Assembly (NCBI GenBank): GCA_034509735.1
Contig: JACGWO010000001.1
Location: forward strand, 34,537,966 to 34,601,965
Source of the DNA: Sesamum alatum
Lineage: Eukaryota > Streptophyta > Magnoliopsida > Lamiales > Pedaliaceae
Length of the DNA: 64,000 bases
Direction: 5' to 3'
This document shows positions 49,319 through 61,320 of the stretch, in pieces (the stretch's first letter is position 1; the number at the start of each line of letters is the position of its first letter). The position numbers and the translations under genes were made by a program. The notes beneath the pieces are model-generated. The model made no database searches, was not told the DNA's origin, and saw only the letters and a program-made list of their open reading frames with translations.

Positions 49319-52220
49319 CCAAGTTTGAGACTTTGGGGGTTTAGGATTGGCTCCTGAGAAATATGTTTTATAAGGCATAAAACTATAAATTATTATAATA
49401 TCTTAAAATGATATAATTATGCATTTTATGAGTGCTACGTATATTTCTCTTGAACGAAATTTTATTTTATTGATAAAAATTTAGGCACCCATATAAAAAA
49501 TTACGATAAATTATAACGAGTTCTCTTAAAACTTGACATAATTAAAAATATTAGCTCATTATTTGGGAAATTATAAATACCCTTTGATATTTGATGGCAT
49601 GATGTAATTCTTGGATACATGCTTAGAATTGTCAACTTTGCTCTTGTTGTATTTTTTTAATTTTTGAAATAAATTTGGAAAATTATAACAAAATCGGACG
49701 AGGTGGATGGAAAATTTGTCCACTTAGTCCATAAAAAAAATTCAATTGTATTTTTAAAAATAAGTCAAATTATAATTCATATATAGTTCACAAAGGCATT
49801 TTGATTAGTTCACCATAAAAAATGGATGAAAACCTAATGGGTACTAACAAATTGTGCAAGTTGTTGGATGCCAATTAAAATTAAATGGTATTATAATTTT
49901 TCAAAAATTAAAAGTATTTATAGTTATATCAAATTTCAAATAAATTCATTGTAATTTACCTCAAAATATATTTATCGACAAGCCATGTCGAAATTTATTT
50001 GGTGGTACGCAGTACCACCCACCAGCTTTTTGAGCTATATTTGATGTGCACGGGCTAAACCCAATGGAGGCCCGCCTAGCATAGCCCATTTACCAAAGAC
50101 ACACGGCGGAGAGTCTAATGGATAACCAACTAGTAAATGAGGCCGAAGGATGATGTGTGTGGTTGAATCAAATCATGACCCATCAAAAAGTATTGTTAAG
50201 TGTAAATCGTAGGTCCACTTGATTTCTAAGCACGTAGCGTTTTTTTGTTAAATTATTAACAAAAGTTAATCAAATGACTTAAAAATAAGAAATTTTGTAA
50301 ATTATAGAATCACGAATAAATATTCTATAACTAAAGAGAAAAAATGAGTACCAACCCAAAAATATGGGACGAATAATGTTATTTATCCAATAACCTAATA
50401 TTACTGGCAAGCAAGTTTATATTTAATGCAATAGCATTCTATGCATTTTTAATTTTTGCAATGTACATGGTAATCTGGGTATGAGGGCTGCTACATGGTA
50501 ATGTACTTTTACACTTATAAAACAGGTTTATAAGTTCTAGGTATGGTTAACGATCGGGTAATTTTTCTTTTCATTCTTGTATTTATATATTAATTGCAAT
50601 AGCATTCTATGCATTTTTAATTTTTGCAATGTCATTCTTCCAGTTACATTCCAACCACATTTTCCGGTTAAAACTCATAATAAAAGACTATTTGACTAAA
50701 ATATCCTTCATATAATTAGTACATATCTGGCAAGTTAAATTGATCCCTCACTTTTTAAAATACAATGCCAAAATAATCCTTCATTGTTTAAACACAATTT
50801 TAGAATGGTCCATTTTTACCATTACATTGTGGAGACAACTGATTCCCGAGCAAGATTTTGCTATACAAATCCCATTTGGCATTTGAAGTAGCAACATGCA
50901 AGCAAAATCTTTCACCAAATCAGACCAATATTTCATCCAAAATCTCATTCACGAAAATCACACCAATTACAATTTATAACTTAACCATGTATTCCTCAAA
51001 TTCAAGCAATAACAATAGTATCAGCAGTATCATTCGACAATAATATATACTCATAACCACATGACTCCAAACTATTCACAAGGAATTTATCCCCAAGATA
51101 GTTAAAGTCCAAATTAAACCTCATTTCCCTAAAAAAATTGAATTAATATACGTAATCACAATTATGCATACATAAGAAAAAAAAACTAAGAAATAAGTTG
51201 AAAGCATCGGGCCAGACCAATAGCTCCAAACACGGCTAGGTCATGTTCGTACACAAGATGGTGTTTCACTTTGTTGTTGAAAACATGAACTTGTGGAAGA
51301 ATACGACCTAAACATATTAAAGCATAAATTCCAGTAAAATAAACAACTTCAAATACGGCCAGGTTGTGTTCCACTCTTGTATTACAAAGAGTCGTGTGAA
51401 GAACACTCAACAAACCTGCAAACATGTTCATTTTTTATAATAATAATAAACACTCAAAGCCGCAATAATATTTTTCCTAAAAACAAAATGGAAAACATAT
51501 GGAGCTACTTACTTAAACACTTAGAGACCCGCCGCAAGTGCAACAAAAAAATAGAAGGAGAATATTTTCTCCAAAACTTCTCAACTTTTCTTCACTTTCC
51601 TTTAAAAGTTTCATATAGGTCCTGAGATACTTAGCATAGCGAAAATCTAAAATTTTAAATATCCGATGGTTCTATCATATCGTGCATCTCGTTACTATTA
51701 CGACGTGGACCTCAACATACAATACATTAAGTGAATGATTGAGTGAATATACCTTTATGCACTCGTTTTGTAGAAGATGATTTAAATGTCCTCAAGGACA
51801 ATCCCCATCCTGAGCTGCACATGCATAACTCCTTCGCTAAAGGATCACCTCCCGTTGTTAATATCAGGAGCACACATGTCCTCCGTCTATCATAGTCCAG
51901 GCTACCAAGATGGAAAACCTTGTTCGATATACTAGTATCGTAGAAGGCTAGAAAAGGTCTAGATCTAGATATCTAGAATTTTATGGCGAGAAATGATTTA
52001 TAGAGAGAATTTAAGTTGGGTACCAAGAGCTAGAGGAAGGGGCAAAAAATCACTTCACTATGTATTTTTGGCACTTATAGCTTATTTATAGGGTGTCCTC
52101 CATCATGGGCTTGTTGGCATTGAGTCTAATTAGGACTAGAACTTAATCTCTAATTAGGACTTATTGCAAGTTTGGCCCTGTACCTTTATGGGGTTGGTAA
52201 TTTTGATCCTCTAACTTTGG
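49319..52220. other. Unassigned sequence with one exact direct repeat
   Basis: An exact 38-bp direct repeat lies at 50427-50464 and 50595-50632 (starting tgcaatagcattctatgc). Words close to 'acacggccaggt.gtgttc' at about 51218 and 51355 recall those at 63960-63980, suggesting a related LTR-type repeat. Small minus-strand open frames here show no recognised domain. Confidence 0.35.
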
Positions 52221-52772
52221 TGTTAGAATAAGTGATCGGAAATTCAATTATATTGGCCTTTATAAATAAAGTAAGTATTCATATTTTGACAATTATGTTC
52301 TTTCTGCTTACTAGTTATGTTTATACTCTTAACATCACAACAAAGCCCACAGACCAAATGTACAACTCGTGTAGTTGGGTTACACGTTGGATGACAGTTA
52401 TGAAACTAACATATGAGGATTGGGTCTGAAACGTTCCAAGTCGAGGCCCTCGAAATAGGGCATCGAGGATCTTATAGAGACTTTCACTAAGCATTGCATT
52501 CATTGGACGAGTAGTGTGTTTCATCGGTGACATACGCTGGACGTCTATGCAATTTTAGTAGGTTACTTGACAATGGTGTCACCCAATTGAACTGTCTCGC
52601 GAGAATCGTCATGTGAAAGTCTTGGAGGCTTGATCAGTATGACTGGTATTCCTGGCTCCGATAGTACGAGATTGATCATCAAACTTGAGGAATCATGACA
52701 ATCACATGTATATGATGGCTGTATCTTAGATCTGACAAAAGATGTATGTATCTGGGATGCATTCATTATAAG
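52221..52772 (+). repeat. Truncated, diverged copia-type LTR (5' part)
   Basis: Begins tgttagaataagtgatcgga and follows the 2.2-kb LTR landmark by landmark ('acaacaaagcccacagacc', 'gggtctgaaacgttccaag', 'gtgtttcatcggtgaca', 'ggctgtatctta'). It stops at about 52772, at the point equivalent to 'atcataagccttgtcc', roughly a quarter of the way in. The missing 3' part may lie beyond the window. Confidence 0.75.
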
Positions 52773-52775
52773 TGA

Positions 52776-53342
52776 TGAGCCAAAACCACAAGTGCACAGT
52801 GTATCGCGTAGTACTCAAGATGTGGATCCCATAAGGACTATTGTGATTACCAGATTTACTCAATTTTGGGTAGTCAGATTGAAATATACGAGTGAGGCAA
52901 TTGATTGGAATAGTAAAGCAAGTAAATTGAAATAAGAGGGTAAACGATAAGGTGTGATAGTCTAGAATCTAGTATCATCGCAATGACCGATTAACGAACC
53001 TATCGAGAACTCTTTTATACTCAATGTGATTAATCCGAAGGAAATCGTCTTAATATCATTACCACCCTCTTTCAAGTATGTGGAAATCCGTATTTAGTTA
53101 ATTAATCTACCTATTTTCATGGAGATATAATTAAATCGAACCCATTGAGATCATGACAATTATGAGATCCTCATAGAAATTAAACATGCTTTCGCGGTTA
53201 ATTCCTAGGTCTAATCTCCGACTTTCTAACATGGAATTTCACCTTTCAGTACTTCCACTCTATGTTTAAAACATGCAAACACGTGGCCAACATATTCACA
53301 AGACAAATAAGTGCTCGGAAATTAAATCGGATCAACTCACAC
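52776..53342 (-). repeat. LTR-like repeat, part 1 (split by the full-length copia)
   Basis: Non-coding sequence starting tgagccaaaaccacaagtgc, which resembles the inverted end of Ty3/gypsy-type or related LTRs. It interrupts the truncated LTR to its left and continues at 63537 after the copia insertion. The class is inferred from style only. Confidence 0.4.
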
Positions 53343-55591
53343 TGTTAGAATAGGTGACCAGAAAGCCAATAGGTTTGGCGATTTGTAATCTATTATACAA
53401 CTCGATGTAAATGTAATATTATTATGTGATGAATAAAATGAGTATTTATCACTTCTGGTGCTTACTTTTTTGCGCTCATTTTACATGTGTTAAAACGGTG
53501 TTTAACTTATATCGCAACAAAGCCCACAGACCATGGATAACAACTCGTGCAGTTGGGCTACGCATTGGATGGTGGTCATGAAACCAATTGATTAAGAGTT
53601 GGGTCTGAAACGTTCCAAGTCGAGACCTCGAGACAGGGCATCGAGAGTCCTATTGAGACTTGCATATAGAGTCGTGTTCATTAGGTGAGTGCCGTGTTTC
53701 ATCGGCGACAGGCGTGGGATGCCTACACGATCTTGATGGGTTGGTCGACTGGGGTCGAGCCGACTGGACTGACTCGCGGGGATCATCATATGGAAGCCTT
53801 GGAGGCTTGGTCGGTATGATTGGTTTTCCTTGGTTCCGATAGTACTGGAGTAATCCTCAGACTTGAGGGATCATGGCAGTCGCGTGCACATGACGGCTGT
53901 ATCGTGGATCTGGCGAGAGGTAATCATTCTGTAAGATGATTATCATAAGCCTTGTCCAGTGCAGTCGGAATTTGTAGCGAGGACGGTGGATTCCAAGAAG
54001 AGGATCTGTCCCCTGTCAGTATGTGACAAAGGTATCTCCTATGCACTCGGAGACACGTTCATGCTGTTTGAAGCTGTGGCCACAGTGGTTGGTCGAACAG
54101 GGAATGGTTTCCTGTGTCGGGAATGGTTTCCTGTGTCGACGCAATGAAGCATACGTGGTCTCGAGTATTAAGCATAGATGCCTAGTCAAGGATGGGAACC
54201 GACGCCCAATTCCATACCCTAGACTAAGCCCGGGAGACGGTAGACGGAAGGTTCGTACCCGTATGGAATCGGCGCCTAAATGTTCACGCCAATTCACCTA
54301 GTCTCTAGTGCCATGGATCGTTGCTAGACGGCCACCCATGGTAACGGGCCCTTGTGGGACACGGGCCCAAGTCTAGCTAAGGGTGAACCTAAAGGGTCAC
54401 ACACAAATCACCGAGGAGGTTGAGAGATCGACTTGGAGTCAATCTCGAAGGATAAAATAAGTAATTGGATTACTTAAGGGAAAGTCCATTGGATGGACGG
54501 GCCGATATTGTAGCGGGCTTCCGTTTAATCGGTAAATTGGATTTTCGATTAAATATGGAAAGTTGAGATGTTGAGACGTTGGATCTTTTAATTGGATTAA
54601 AAGATCAACGGGAATAATTTAAATGGACATTAAATTGGATTTAATGTTGGGTTCGTCGTAATTGGAATACGATGAAACCCGGTTCGTGAAATTATACCCG
54701 AGAGGAGAAATAATTCCTATTTTGGAATAGGTATAAGTTGGACTTCTTCCCTTAATTACACATGGCCGACATGCTCCCTTGGAGGAAGCAAAATCAGCCA
54801 TGTTTCATGCTAGGTGGTATGTTGACTTATCTCTTTTGGAAAGAGACAAATCAACTCCAATCAAGCTCTTCCCTTTTGGTAAGATTTGATCATACCATAA
54901 ATTTTGGTAGGCTTGATTGAAGAATTGATGGTGATTGATTGGAATGAATCTAGACATCCTTGGATGAACCTAGACACATTCCAATAATCACATTAATTAT
55001 GTATATATATTAGAATATACAACACCAATCATGTGTGATTCATTATGCATCTTTTTCTAGGAAAAAGAGAAGACAAAATCCCTCTCCTCTCTCTCAACTC
55101 CCGGCCCTCTTTCCCTCTCCTACACTTGTGTTCTTCACTTGATTTTGAATCAAGAAGAAGAACAAAGTAAGTTTAAGAGAGCACTAATTCATAGTGTTCT
55201 TCTATTAAACCGATTCCTTCTTAAATCCGTTCTTTTCTAGCAAGAAGAACGTGTGTTTCTTCCGGTGTGGTGTGGATCACCTTTGGAGAATCCATACATT
55301 TGGATTTCGTGAGCATTCCGGAGAAGGAACAACGCAAGTAGCCGGGAGCATATGCTAAACAATCAAAGGTAATGGTTTATTATGCTTTGATTGATTATAT
55401 GTATCTATCTATGCCTTATGTGTTTAATATTCATTTTCAATATTTACACATCCTACATCGAACGCCCGGTTGAGCACCCAAGGGCACAACCCTTGGGATT
55501 CGTATTTTAAATTAGGTTTGATTTAAATTTACGCACTTTTCTCGCTCTCTCGCTTACGCTCGCGCTCCCGGGCGGATCCGCTTGTCCTTCA
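53343..55591 (+). repeat. Left LTR of the full-length copia, 2249 bp
   Basis: Starts tgttagaatagg and ends cgcttgtccttca. It carries a private 19-bp tandem duplication (ggaatggtttcctgtgtcg at 54101-54119 and 54120-54138) and retains about 20 bp near 55095 that the right LTR lacks. Small open frames inside are shared by all young LTR copies but are not called as genes. Confidence 0.95.
55001..55010 (+). promoter_or_regulatory. Candidate TATA box of the left LTR
   Basis: gtatatatat, about 70 bases before a pyrimidine-rich stretch (ctctcctctctctc) that is a plausible start region. The right LTR has the same element at 62962-62970. Confidence 0.4.
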
Positions 55592-55593
55592 AG

Positions 55594-55605
55594 TGGTATC
55601 AGAGC
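55594..55605 (+). other. Primer-binding site, initiator-Met tRNA
   Basis: tggtatcagagc, two bases after the LTR end, is the standard complement to the 3' end of plant initiator-Met tRNA used to prime minus-strand synthesis. Confidence 0.93.
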
Positions 55606-57375
55606 CCGGTTCGATGTAAGGGGCATAGATCTATGTGTTTGGCATGATTTACTTGCTTTTAAATGGCTTTATTGGCATGTTACTTGTATAAATATATGAG
55701 TAATATGATAATTCAATTGTTTGGATTTAATGGACTTTTGGCATGCTTTATTTTGTTAGATTGGATCTAAAATTGCATGCTTATTTTCAGAATAATATTA
55801 CTGTTATTGTGCTGAAATAGTTTTGAAAAACAAAAAAAAAAAAAAAATTTGATCGAACTGGCAGTGGCTGCGCGCAGCCGACCGCTGCCGGCCGAGGCCA
55901 GCGAGTGGCACAGCGCGCGCGGCCGGCCAGCCAGCCAGCACAACGGCTGGGCCGTTTTGTGCCGTTTTTCGACTTTTTCCGAAAATTTGATTTTCTGTAT
56001 TTTCTGCACAATATTCTGAAAATATATTAATTTTGTATTTTTGATTTTGGAATAATTGGATTATTCTTTGAATTAAATTTGCTTAATTAATTTGGGATTA
56101 ATACATGCATTGGATGCATTGTTTAAAATGTCCATTAAATTTAAAATTTGAATTTTGCATATTATTTGTATGTTTATGCTTTTGTGATGTTGGACATCAC
56201 TTGGGTATTTGGAATATCCATTGGTTATTTATGCATGATTATTTGGAATAATTGTGTTATGTGAGTTGATGGAATCAACATGGGATGATCACAAGAGCCC
56301 TAGACCTTATGTATGGATGAATGTATGATCATTTATTTTCTGTTGGGTGGGGCCTGCGTGCCTCTTGTTTTTGGGACTATCATCTCCCGTATTATCAGCC
56401 TCATGATGTTAAGGCTTGTTTTCTTTATTACCAATGTATTACTTTCAGTTGTAATGAGAGTAGATAGGATTGGTGAGGTTTTACTTTTAACAAGCAATTG
56501 GAGTCGGAGACCCCAAGGAGAAACATCAAGGCGTGAAACAAGAAGCACTTCAAGGCCCATTGGAATGACAATGGGTTTATTATTATTGTAATAATTTAGG
56601 ACCACCCTAGACAGACCATAGACTCACTGCGGGCTCAGTGGGTCGCATAGGTTGGGCTTGTGATCATCCTAACAGGGGTATGCTATGTTTTATGCATGCG
56701 GCGTTTTTATTTATCGATTTGAATATTGGATATTTATGCATGCTAAAACACCATAATGTGATGAGGTCTCGGTCACACTTAAACTCTCATTTGGTTGGAC
56801 CAAATTAAATATTAGGCCCAGAACGGACTTGGATCAAAATGGTATTTATGATCTGTCCGAGCCTTCCATCCACAACAATGTGGTGAGGAAGCTACCACTA
56901 CCCAAGTGTGGTCTCACGAGTCGTGGCACACTTGGACTAGGGCAAAGCTGCACCATTGTTGTGAACAAAAAGACTGCGCTTGCTGTTTCCCTGTCTCACG
57001 AGTTGTGGGGGGCGACAGTTTGAGGCATGATTTGGTTGATGGGTCGGGCCTAACACTGAGTAACATGGTTCGCTTGGAGTCCTCGGAACCATGCGAATAG
57101 GTGAGACAAAATATTTTGGGAATCTCATTGGATGAGAATGATATTGGATATCTCCCACGAGGTCTTCTTCATGTGAATCGTAAAAGCGGGGCATGGAGAT
57201 TACGCTTGTGGATCCCAAGCCCACTAGGAAATGGTTTCCCGAAACTCCGCTTGAGAGTGGCGGACTTTCGTATAAATAGTGGGAGGGTTAAAGACTAAAA
57301 GACCAAGTTTTCAACTTGAACAGTAATATTACCATCATCTGCTAATTTCTGCTTTACATTTTCATTAATGTAAAT
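55606..57375 (+). other. Long 5' leader of the copia element
   Basis: 1.77 kb between primer-binding site and gag start without a supported gene. It has a 17-base A run near 55830 and, right after it, an isolated GC-rich block (55855-55960). Such leaders normally carry packaging and dimerisation signals; that is inference here. Confidence 0.6.
55866..55879 (+). other. Perfect 14-bp palindrome in a GC-rich leader block
   Basis: ggctgcgcgcagcc is fully self-complementary and begins a 100-base block of about 75% G+C within an AT-rich leader. Further self-complementary words follow (gcgcgcggccggcc; cagccagccagc facing ggctgggccg). Confidence 0.6.
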
Positions 57376-57591
57376 ATGTCCAAGAACCCATTAACCATGA
57401 TTCTCGAGACTAACAAATTCAACGGAACGAACTATTCGGACTGGCTGAGAAACCTGAGGATTGTCTTCGGTTTTGAGAACCAAGGCTACGTCTTGGACGA
57501 GCCGCCACCGAGCGACTTACCGGAGGGGTCCACGCCTGAAGAACGTTTGACGTTCGAGAAATGGCATGAGGACAATCCAGAAGCAGTATGA
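57376..57591 (+). pseudogene. Copia gag, N-terminal part, ended by a frame change
   Basis: Begins MSKNPLTMILETNKFNGTNY, a typical copia gag start with the conserved W in YSDWLRNLR. After 71 codons it reaches TGA at 57589, while the next gag segment continues in another frame from about 57566. The sequence on both sides joins at EKWHEDN / IQKQYERLD, suggesting that a short segment was deleted and the frame lost. Gag forms the particle that packages element RNA in the cytoplasm; this copy cannot make a full one. Confidence 0.85.
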
Positions 57592-60500
57592 GAGGCTGGA
57601 CAACGTCGCTGCCATAATGCTCCGCATGAACGAGGTTTATGCGGTTCCGGATAGGCATATTAGATATGCCGCCACAAAAGCATTCTTTGGAACCACGCTC
57701 GCTGAAGGAGCGTCTGTACAGAGTCATGGGGTCAAGATGCTCTCCCTAGTAGAGAAACTCGAGGACCTTAAAGCTGGGCTTAACAATGACACGTACATTG
57801 ACGTGATCCTCCAGTCGCTTTCTCCATCCTATGACCCATTTGTTGTAAACTACAAAATGAACGGACTTGAGAAGTCTATTCATGAGTTGATCAACATGCT
57901 GGTCCAATACGAGGTAACGACCCACAAGTCGGCGCCGACGGTATTGATAGGGGAGGCTTCGACCTCCAAGGCGAATGGCAAGAGGGCCAGACGCTGGAAG
58001 AGGAAGAAGGGCAAAGGGAAGACGGTTGCGGCCCCTGCTCACGCTCCGGGCATCCCTGTTCCTCCGGTTGGACCAAGCAAAGGGAAAGGGAAGGCCCGTG
58101 GTTCTCAGCAGTCCAAGGCAAATGATGTCTGCATGCATTGCCAAGGGAAAGGGCATTGGAAGAGGGAGTGCCCACAACTCCTCTCCAACCCAGGTGTGTT
58201 TGTGGTTGAAGTTAATATGATTACTAATTCTGCTTCATGGGTATTGGATACCAGGTGTGGTGCTCACATCTGCAATGATTTGCAGGCACTGCAAAGAAGC
58301 AGAAGGCTAACCAAGGATGAGATGATCCTGAGGCTAGGGGATGGCAAGGCCGTTGTTGCGGAGGCCGTAGGATCACTAGAGTTAGCCATTAGTAGTCATG
58401 TTAGGATTGTACTGAACGACTGTTTCTATGTACCTAGCATGATTAAAAACATTGTTTCCATCCCGGTCCTTGATAAGGAGGGATATGAATTTACCATCAA
58501 TAAAAACGGTTTTTTCATTATCAAAGATGGTATTTCTCATCTGCTTCGTACATTGGTCAACGGTCTATACATACTTCAACAGTCTAATTGGATTATGACT
58601 GCAGAACACAAACGAAAATGTGATGATCATAATGATGCACAAATATGGCATGCGAGGTTAGGTCATATCTCTAAAGATAGGATAAGAAGGTTGGTGGACT
58701 CAAAGAGTCTAGAAATAGACGATTTGGACAACCTACCGACCTGCGAATCCTGTCTAAAGGGAAAGATGACCAAGAAACCCTTTGTTGGACAAAGTACGCT
58801 AGCCAGTGGTCTGTTGGATTTGATCCATACAGATGTCTGTGGTCCACTAAATACTCAGGCTAGAGGTGGGTACTCGTACTTCATAACCTTTACCGAAGAT
58901 CACTCATGGTACGGTTATGTTTACTTGATAAGGTACAAGTCTGAAGCCTTTGGAAGGTTTAAGGAATACAGACTTGAAGTAGAGAACCAAACCGGTCGAA
59001 AGATCAAAGCCCTTCGGTCGGACCGAGGTGGAGAGTATTTGAGTGGTGAGTTTACTGATTATCTAAAAGAGAATGAGATTCTCTCTCAGTGGACCCCTCC
59101 TGGAACACCGCAGCTTAATGGTGTGTCTGAAAGGAGGAATCGGACCTTGTTGGACATGGTCCGATCCATGATGAGTTTTACTGAACTTTCCCTTTCCTTC
59201 TGGAGATACGCTCTTGAGACGGCGGCCAAAGTTTTGAACTTGGCGCCATCTAAAAAGGTATCCCAGACGCCATATGAGATATGGCATGGCAAGCCTGCCT
59301 CCTACATATACTTGAAAGTATGGGGTTGCCCCGCATATGTCAAGAGATTAGTGGGAGATAAACTGGACTCGAGGTCTAGTTTATGCAGGTTCATCGGCTA
59401 TCCGAAAGAAACTGCGGGGTATTATTTCTATGATCCCTCCGAGCAAAAGGTTTTTGTCTCGCGAAACGCAGTGTTCTTGGAAAAGGATTTTCCATCGGAT
59501 AGTCGACGCGATGAGGTACTCCTTGAGGAATCAAGTGAGGTACCCTATGAGGCGGCAGTGACATCTGAGCCAGTGGTTCCCACTGATATTGTTTCAGTCC
59601 TCCGTAGGTCGGCCAGAGTATCCCATGCACCTGATAGGTATGGATTTCTGGGCTTGACCGGTTAGTTGGATAATGATCCAAAGACATACGGAGAAGCGAG
59701 GTCGGACATCGATTCGGACAAGTGGCTTTAAGCCATGAAATCCGAGATGGACGCGATGGGTACAAACAAGGTTTGGACCCTAGTAGATCCACCCAAAGGG
59801 GTTAAACCCGTAGGGTGTAAATGGGTCTACAAACGTAAGCTTGGAGCTGACGGGGAGGTTACAACCTTCAAAGTCAAGCTTGTGGCGAAAGGTTACACTC
59901 AACGACCCGGGGTCGATTTTGAGGAAACCTATTCGCCCGTAGCAATGGCCAAGTCCATTCGGATACTGCTTGCCATAGCAGCATGGTATGACTATGAAAT
60001 ATGGCAGATGGACGTGAAAACGGCCTTCCTCAACGGTTTTGTAGAGGAAGAGATCTATATGGATCAGCCGGAAGGTTTCACAACTGTTGGAGAAGAGCAG
60101 AAGGTCTGCCATCTCCAAAGGTCCATCTATGGCCTCAAACAAGCTTCCCGAAGCTGGAACATACGTTTTGATGCAGTCATACGGGGATATGATTTCATCA
60201 AGAATGAGTCCGATCCTTGTGTATACAAGAAGATCAGTGGGAGCTCAGTTGCGTTTTTGGTGATTTACGTGGATGACATCTTGGTCATTGGGAATGATGC
60301 TAAGATGTTGGGTACCACTAAAGCTTGGTTATCAACGCAATTCTCCATGAAGGATATGGGCGAGGCATCCTACATCCTTGGCATCAAAATCTACAGGGAT
60401 AGATCTAGAAGGATGTTAGGAATGGCCTAGTCCTCGTACATTGAGAAAGTCTTGAAGAGATTCAAGATGGAGAACTCAAAACGAGGATTCCTTCCTATGA

Positions 60501-61306
60501 GGCATGGAATTAAGTTATCCAAGAAGCAGTCTCCTAAGACTGATGAGGAGGTTAAAAGGATGTTAGACATCCCTTATGCTTCAGCCGTAGGTACCATACA
60601 GTATGTTGTTCAGTGCACTAGACCTGATGTGGCTTTCGCTTTGAGCGTAACTAGCCGATATTAGTCGTGTGCTGGGGAGGCACACTGGAGTGCAGTTAAG
60701 ACTATCCTAAAGTACCTGAAAAGGACTAAGGACATGTTCTTGATCTACGGCGGTGGAGAGTTGATATTGGAAGGCTATAGCGACGCTAGTTTCCAGTCGG
60801 ATGACGATGATGAGTTGATACTGGAAGGCTATAGCGACGCTAGCTTCCAGTCGGATGACGATGATGCAAAGTCTCAGTCTGGTTATGTGTTCAGACTTAA
60901 TGGTGGCGTGGTCGCTTGGAAGAGTTCCAAGCAGGCTACCACGGCGGACTCCACCACAGAGTCTGAATACATAGCAGCTTCGGAAGCTGCTAAGGAGGCG
61001 ATTTGGATGAAGAGCTATATCCAAGAGTTGGGTGTAGTACCTAGCATCGCTGAGACAGTGGTTATCTTCTGCGATAACAACGGGGCTATAGCGCAAGCAA
61101 AGGAATCGAGATCTCATCACCGATCCAAGCATATTCTTAGACGCTATCATCTGCTCCGAGAGATGGTTAGTAGGGGTGACGTTCGGATGGACGGAGTCAG
61201 CTTCGTAGAAAACATAGCAGATCCACTTACTAAGCCCATGTCGCAAGTTGCCCATACTCAGCATCTGGATAAGATGGGTTTGAGGTCAATGGGTGATTGG
61301 CTTTAG
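57566..61306 (+). pseudogene. Copia gag C-terminus and pol polyprotein with four stops
   Basis: One reading frame holds, in order: the rest of gag with a CCHC knuckle (CX2CX4HX4C, 58130-58171); protease; the integrase HHCC segment (about 58645-58765) and DDE core (D near 58832, D at 59021, E near 59130); reverse transcriptase with YVDD at 60266-60277; and RNase H to the TAG at 61304. Defects: stops at 59663 (TAG), 59729 (TAA), 60428 (TAG) and 60662 (TAG). The protease site reads D-T-R at 58247-58255 where the family has D-T/S-G, a probable G-to-A change. RNase H has an in-frame 54-bp tandem duplication (60758-60865). An intact polyprotein would do cleavage, cDNA synthesis and integration; this one is inactive unless helped in trans. 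Confidence 0.92.
60758..60865 (+). repeat. 54-bp tandem duplication in the RNase H region
   Basis: Two adjacent 54-bp units (60758-60811, 60812-60865) differ at two positions (attgg/actgg and agtttcc/agcttcc). Each encodes 18 residues starting ELILEGYSDASF, so the catalytic-Asp motif appears twice. The frame is kept. Confidence 0.95.
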
Positions 61307-61309
61307 GTC

Positions 61310-61319
61310 AAGTGGGAGA
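61310..61319 (+). other. Polypurine tract of the copia element
   Basis: aagtgggaga directly precedes the right LTR (one base, t, between), the usual place for the primer of plus-strand synthesis. Confidence 0.85.
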
Positions 61320-61320
61320 T

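Noticed and set aside
51186..51431. An 81-codon minus-strand open frame with two similar segments (EHNLAVF, EHDLAVF).
   Set aside because: The similarity comes from repeated 'acacggc.aggt' words typical of LTR-type repeats, so coding is doubtful.
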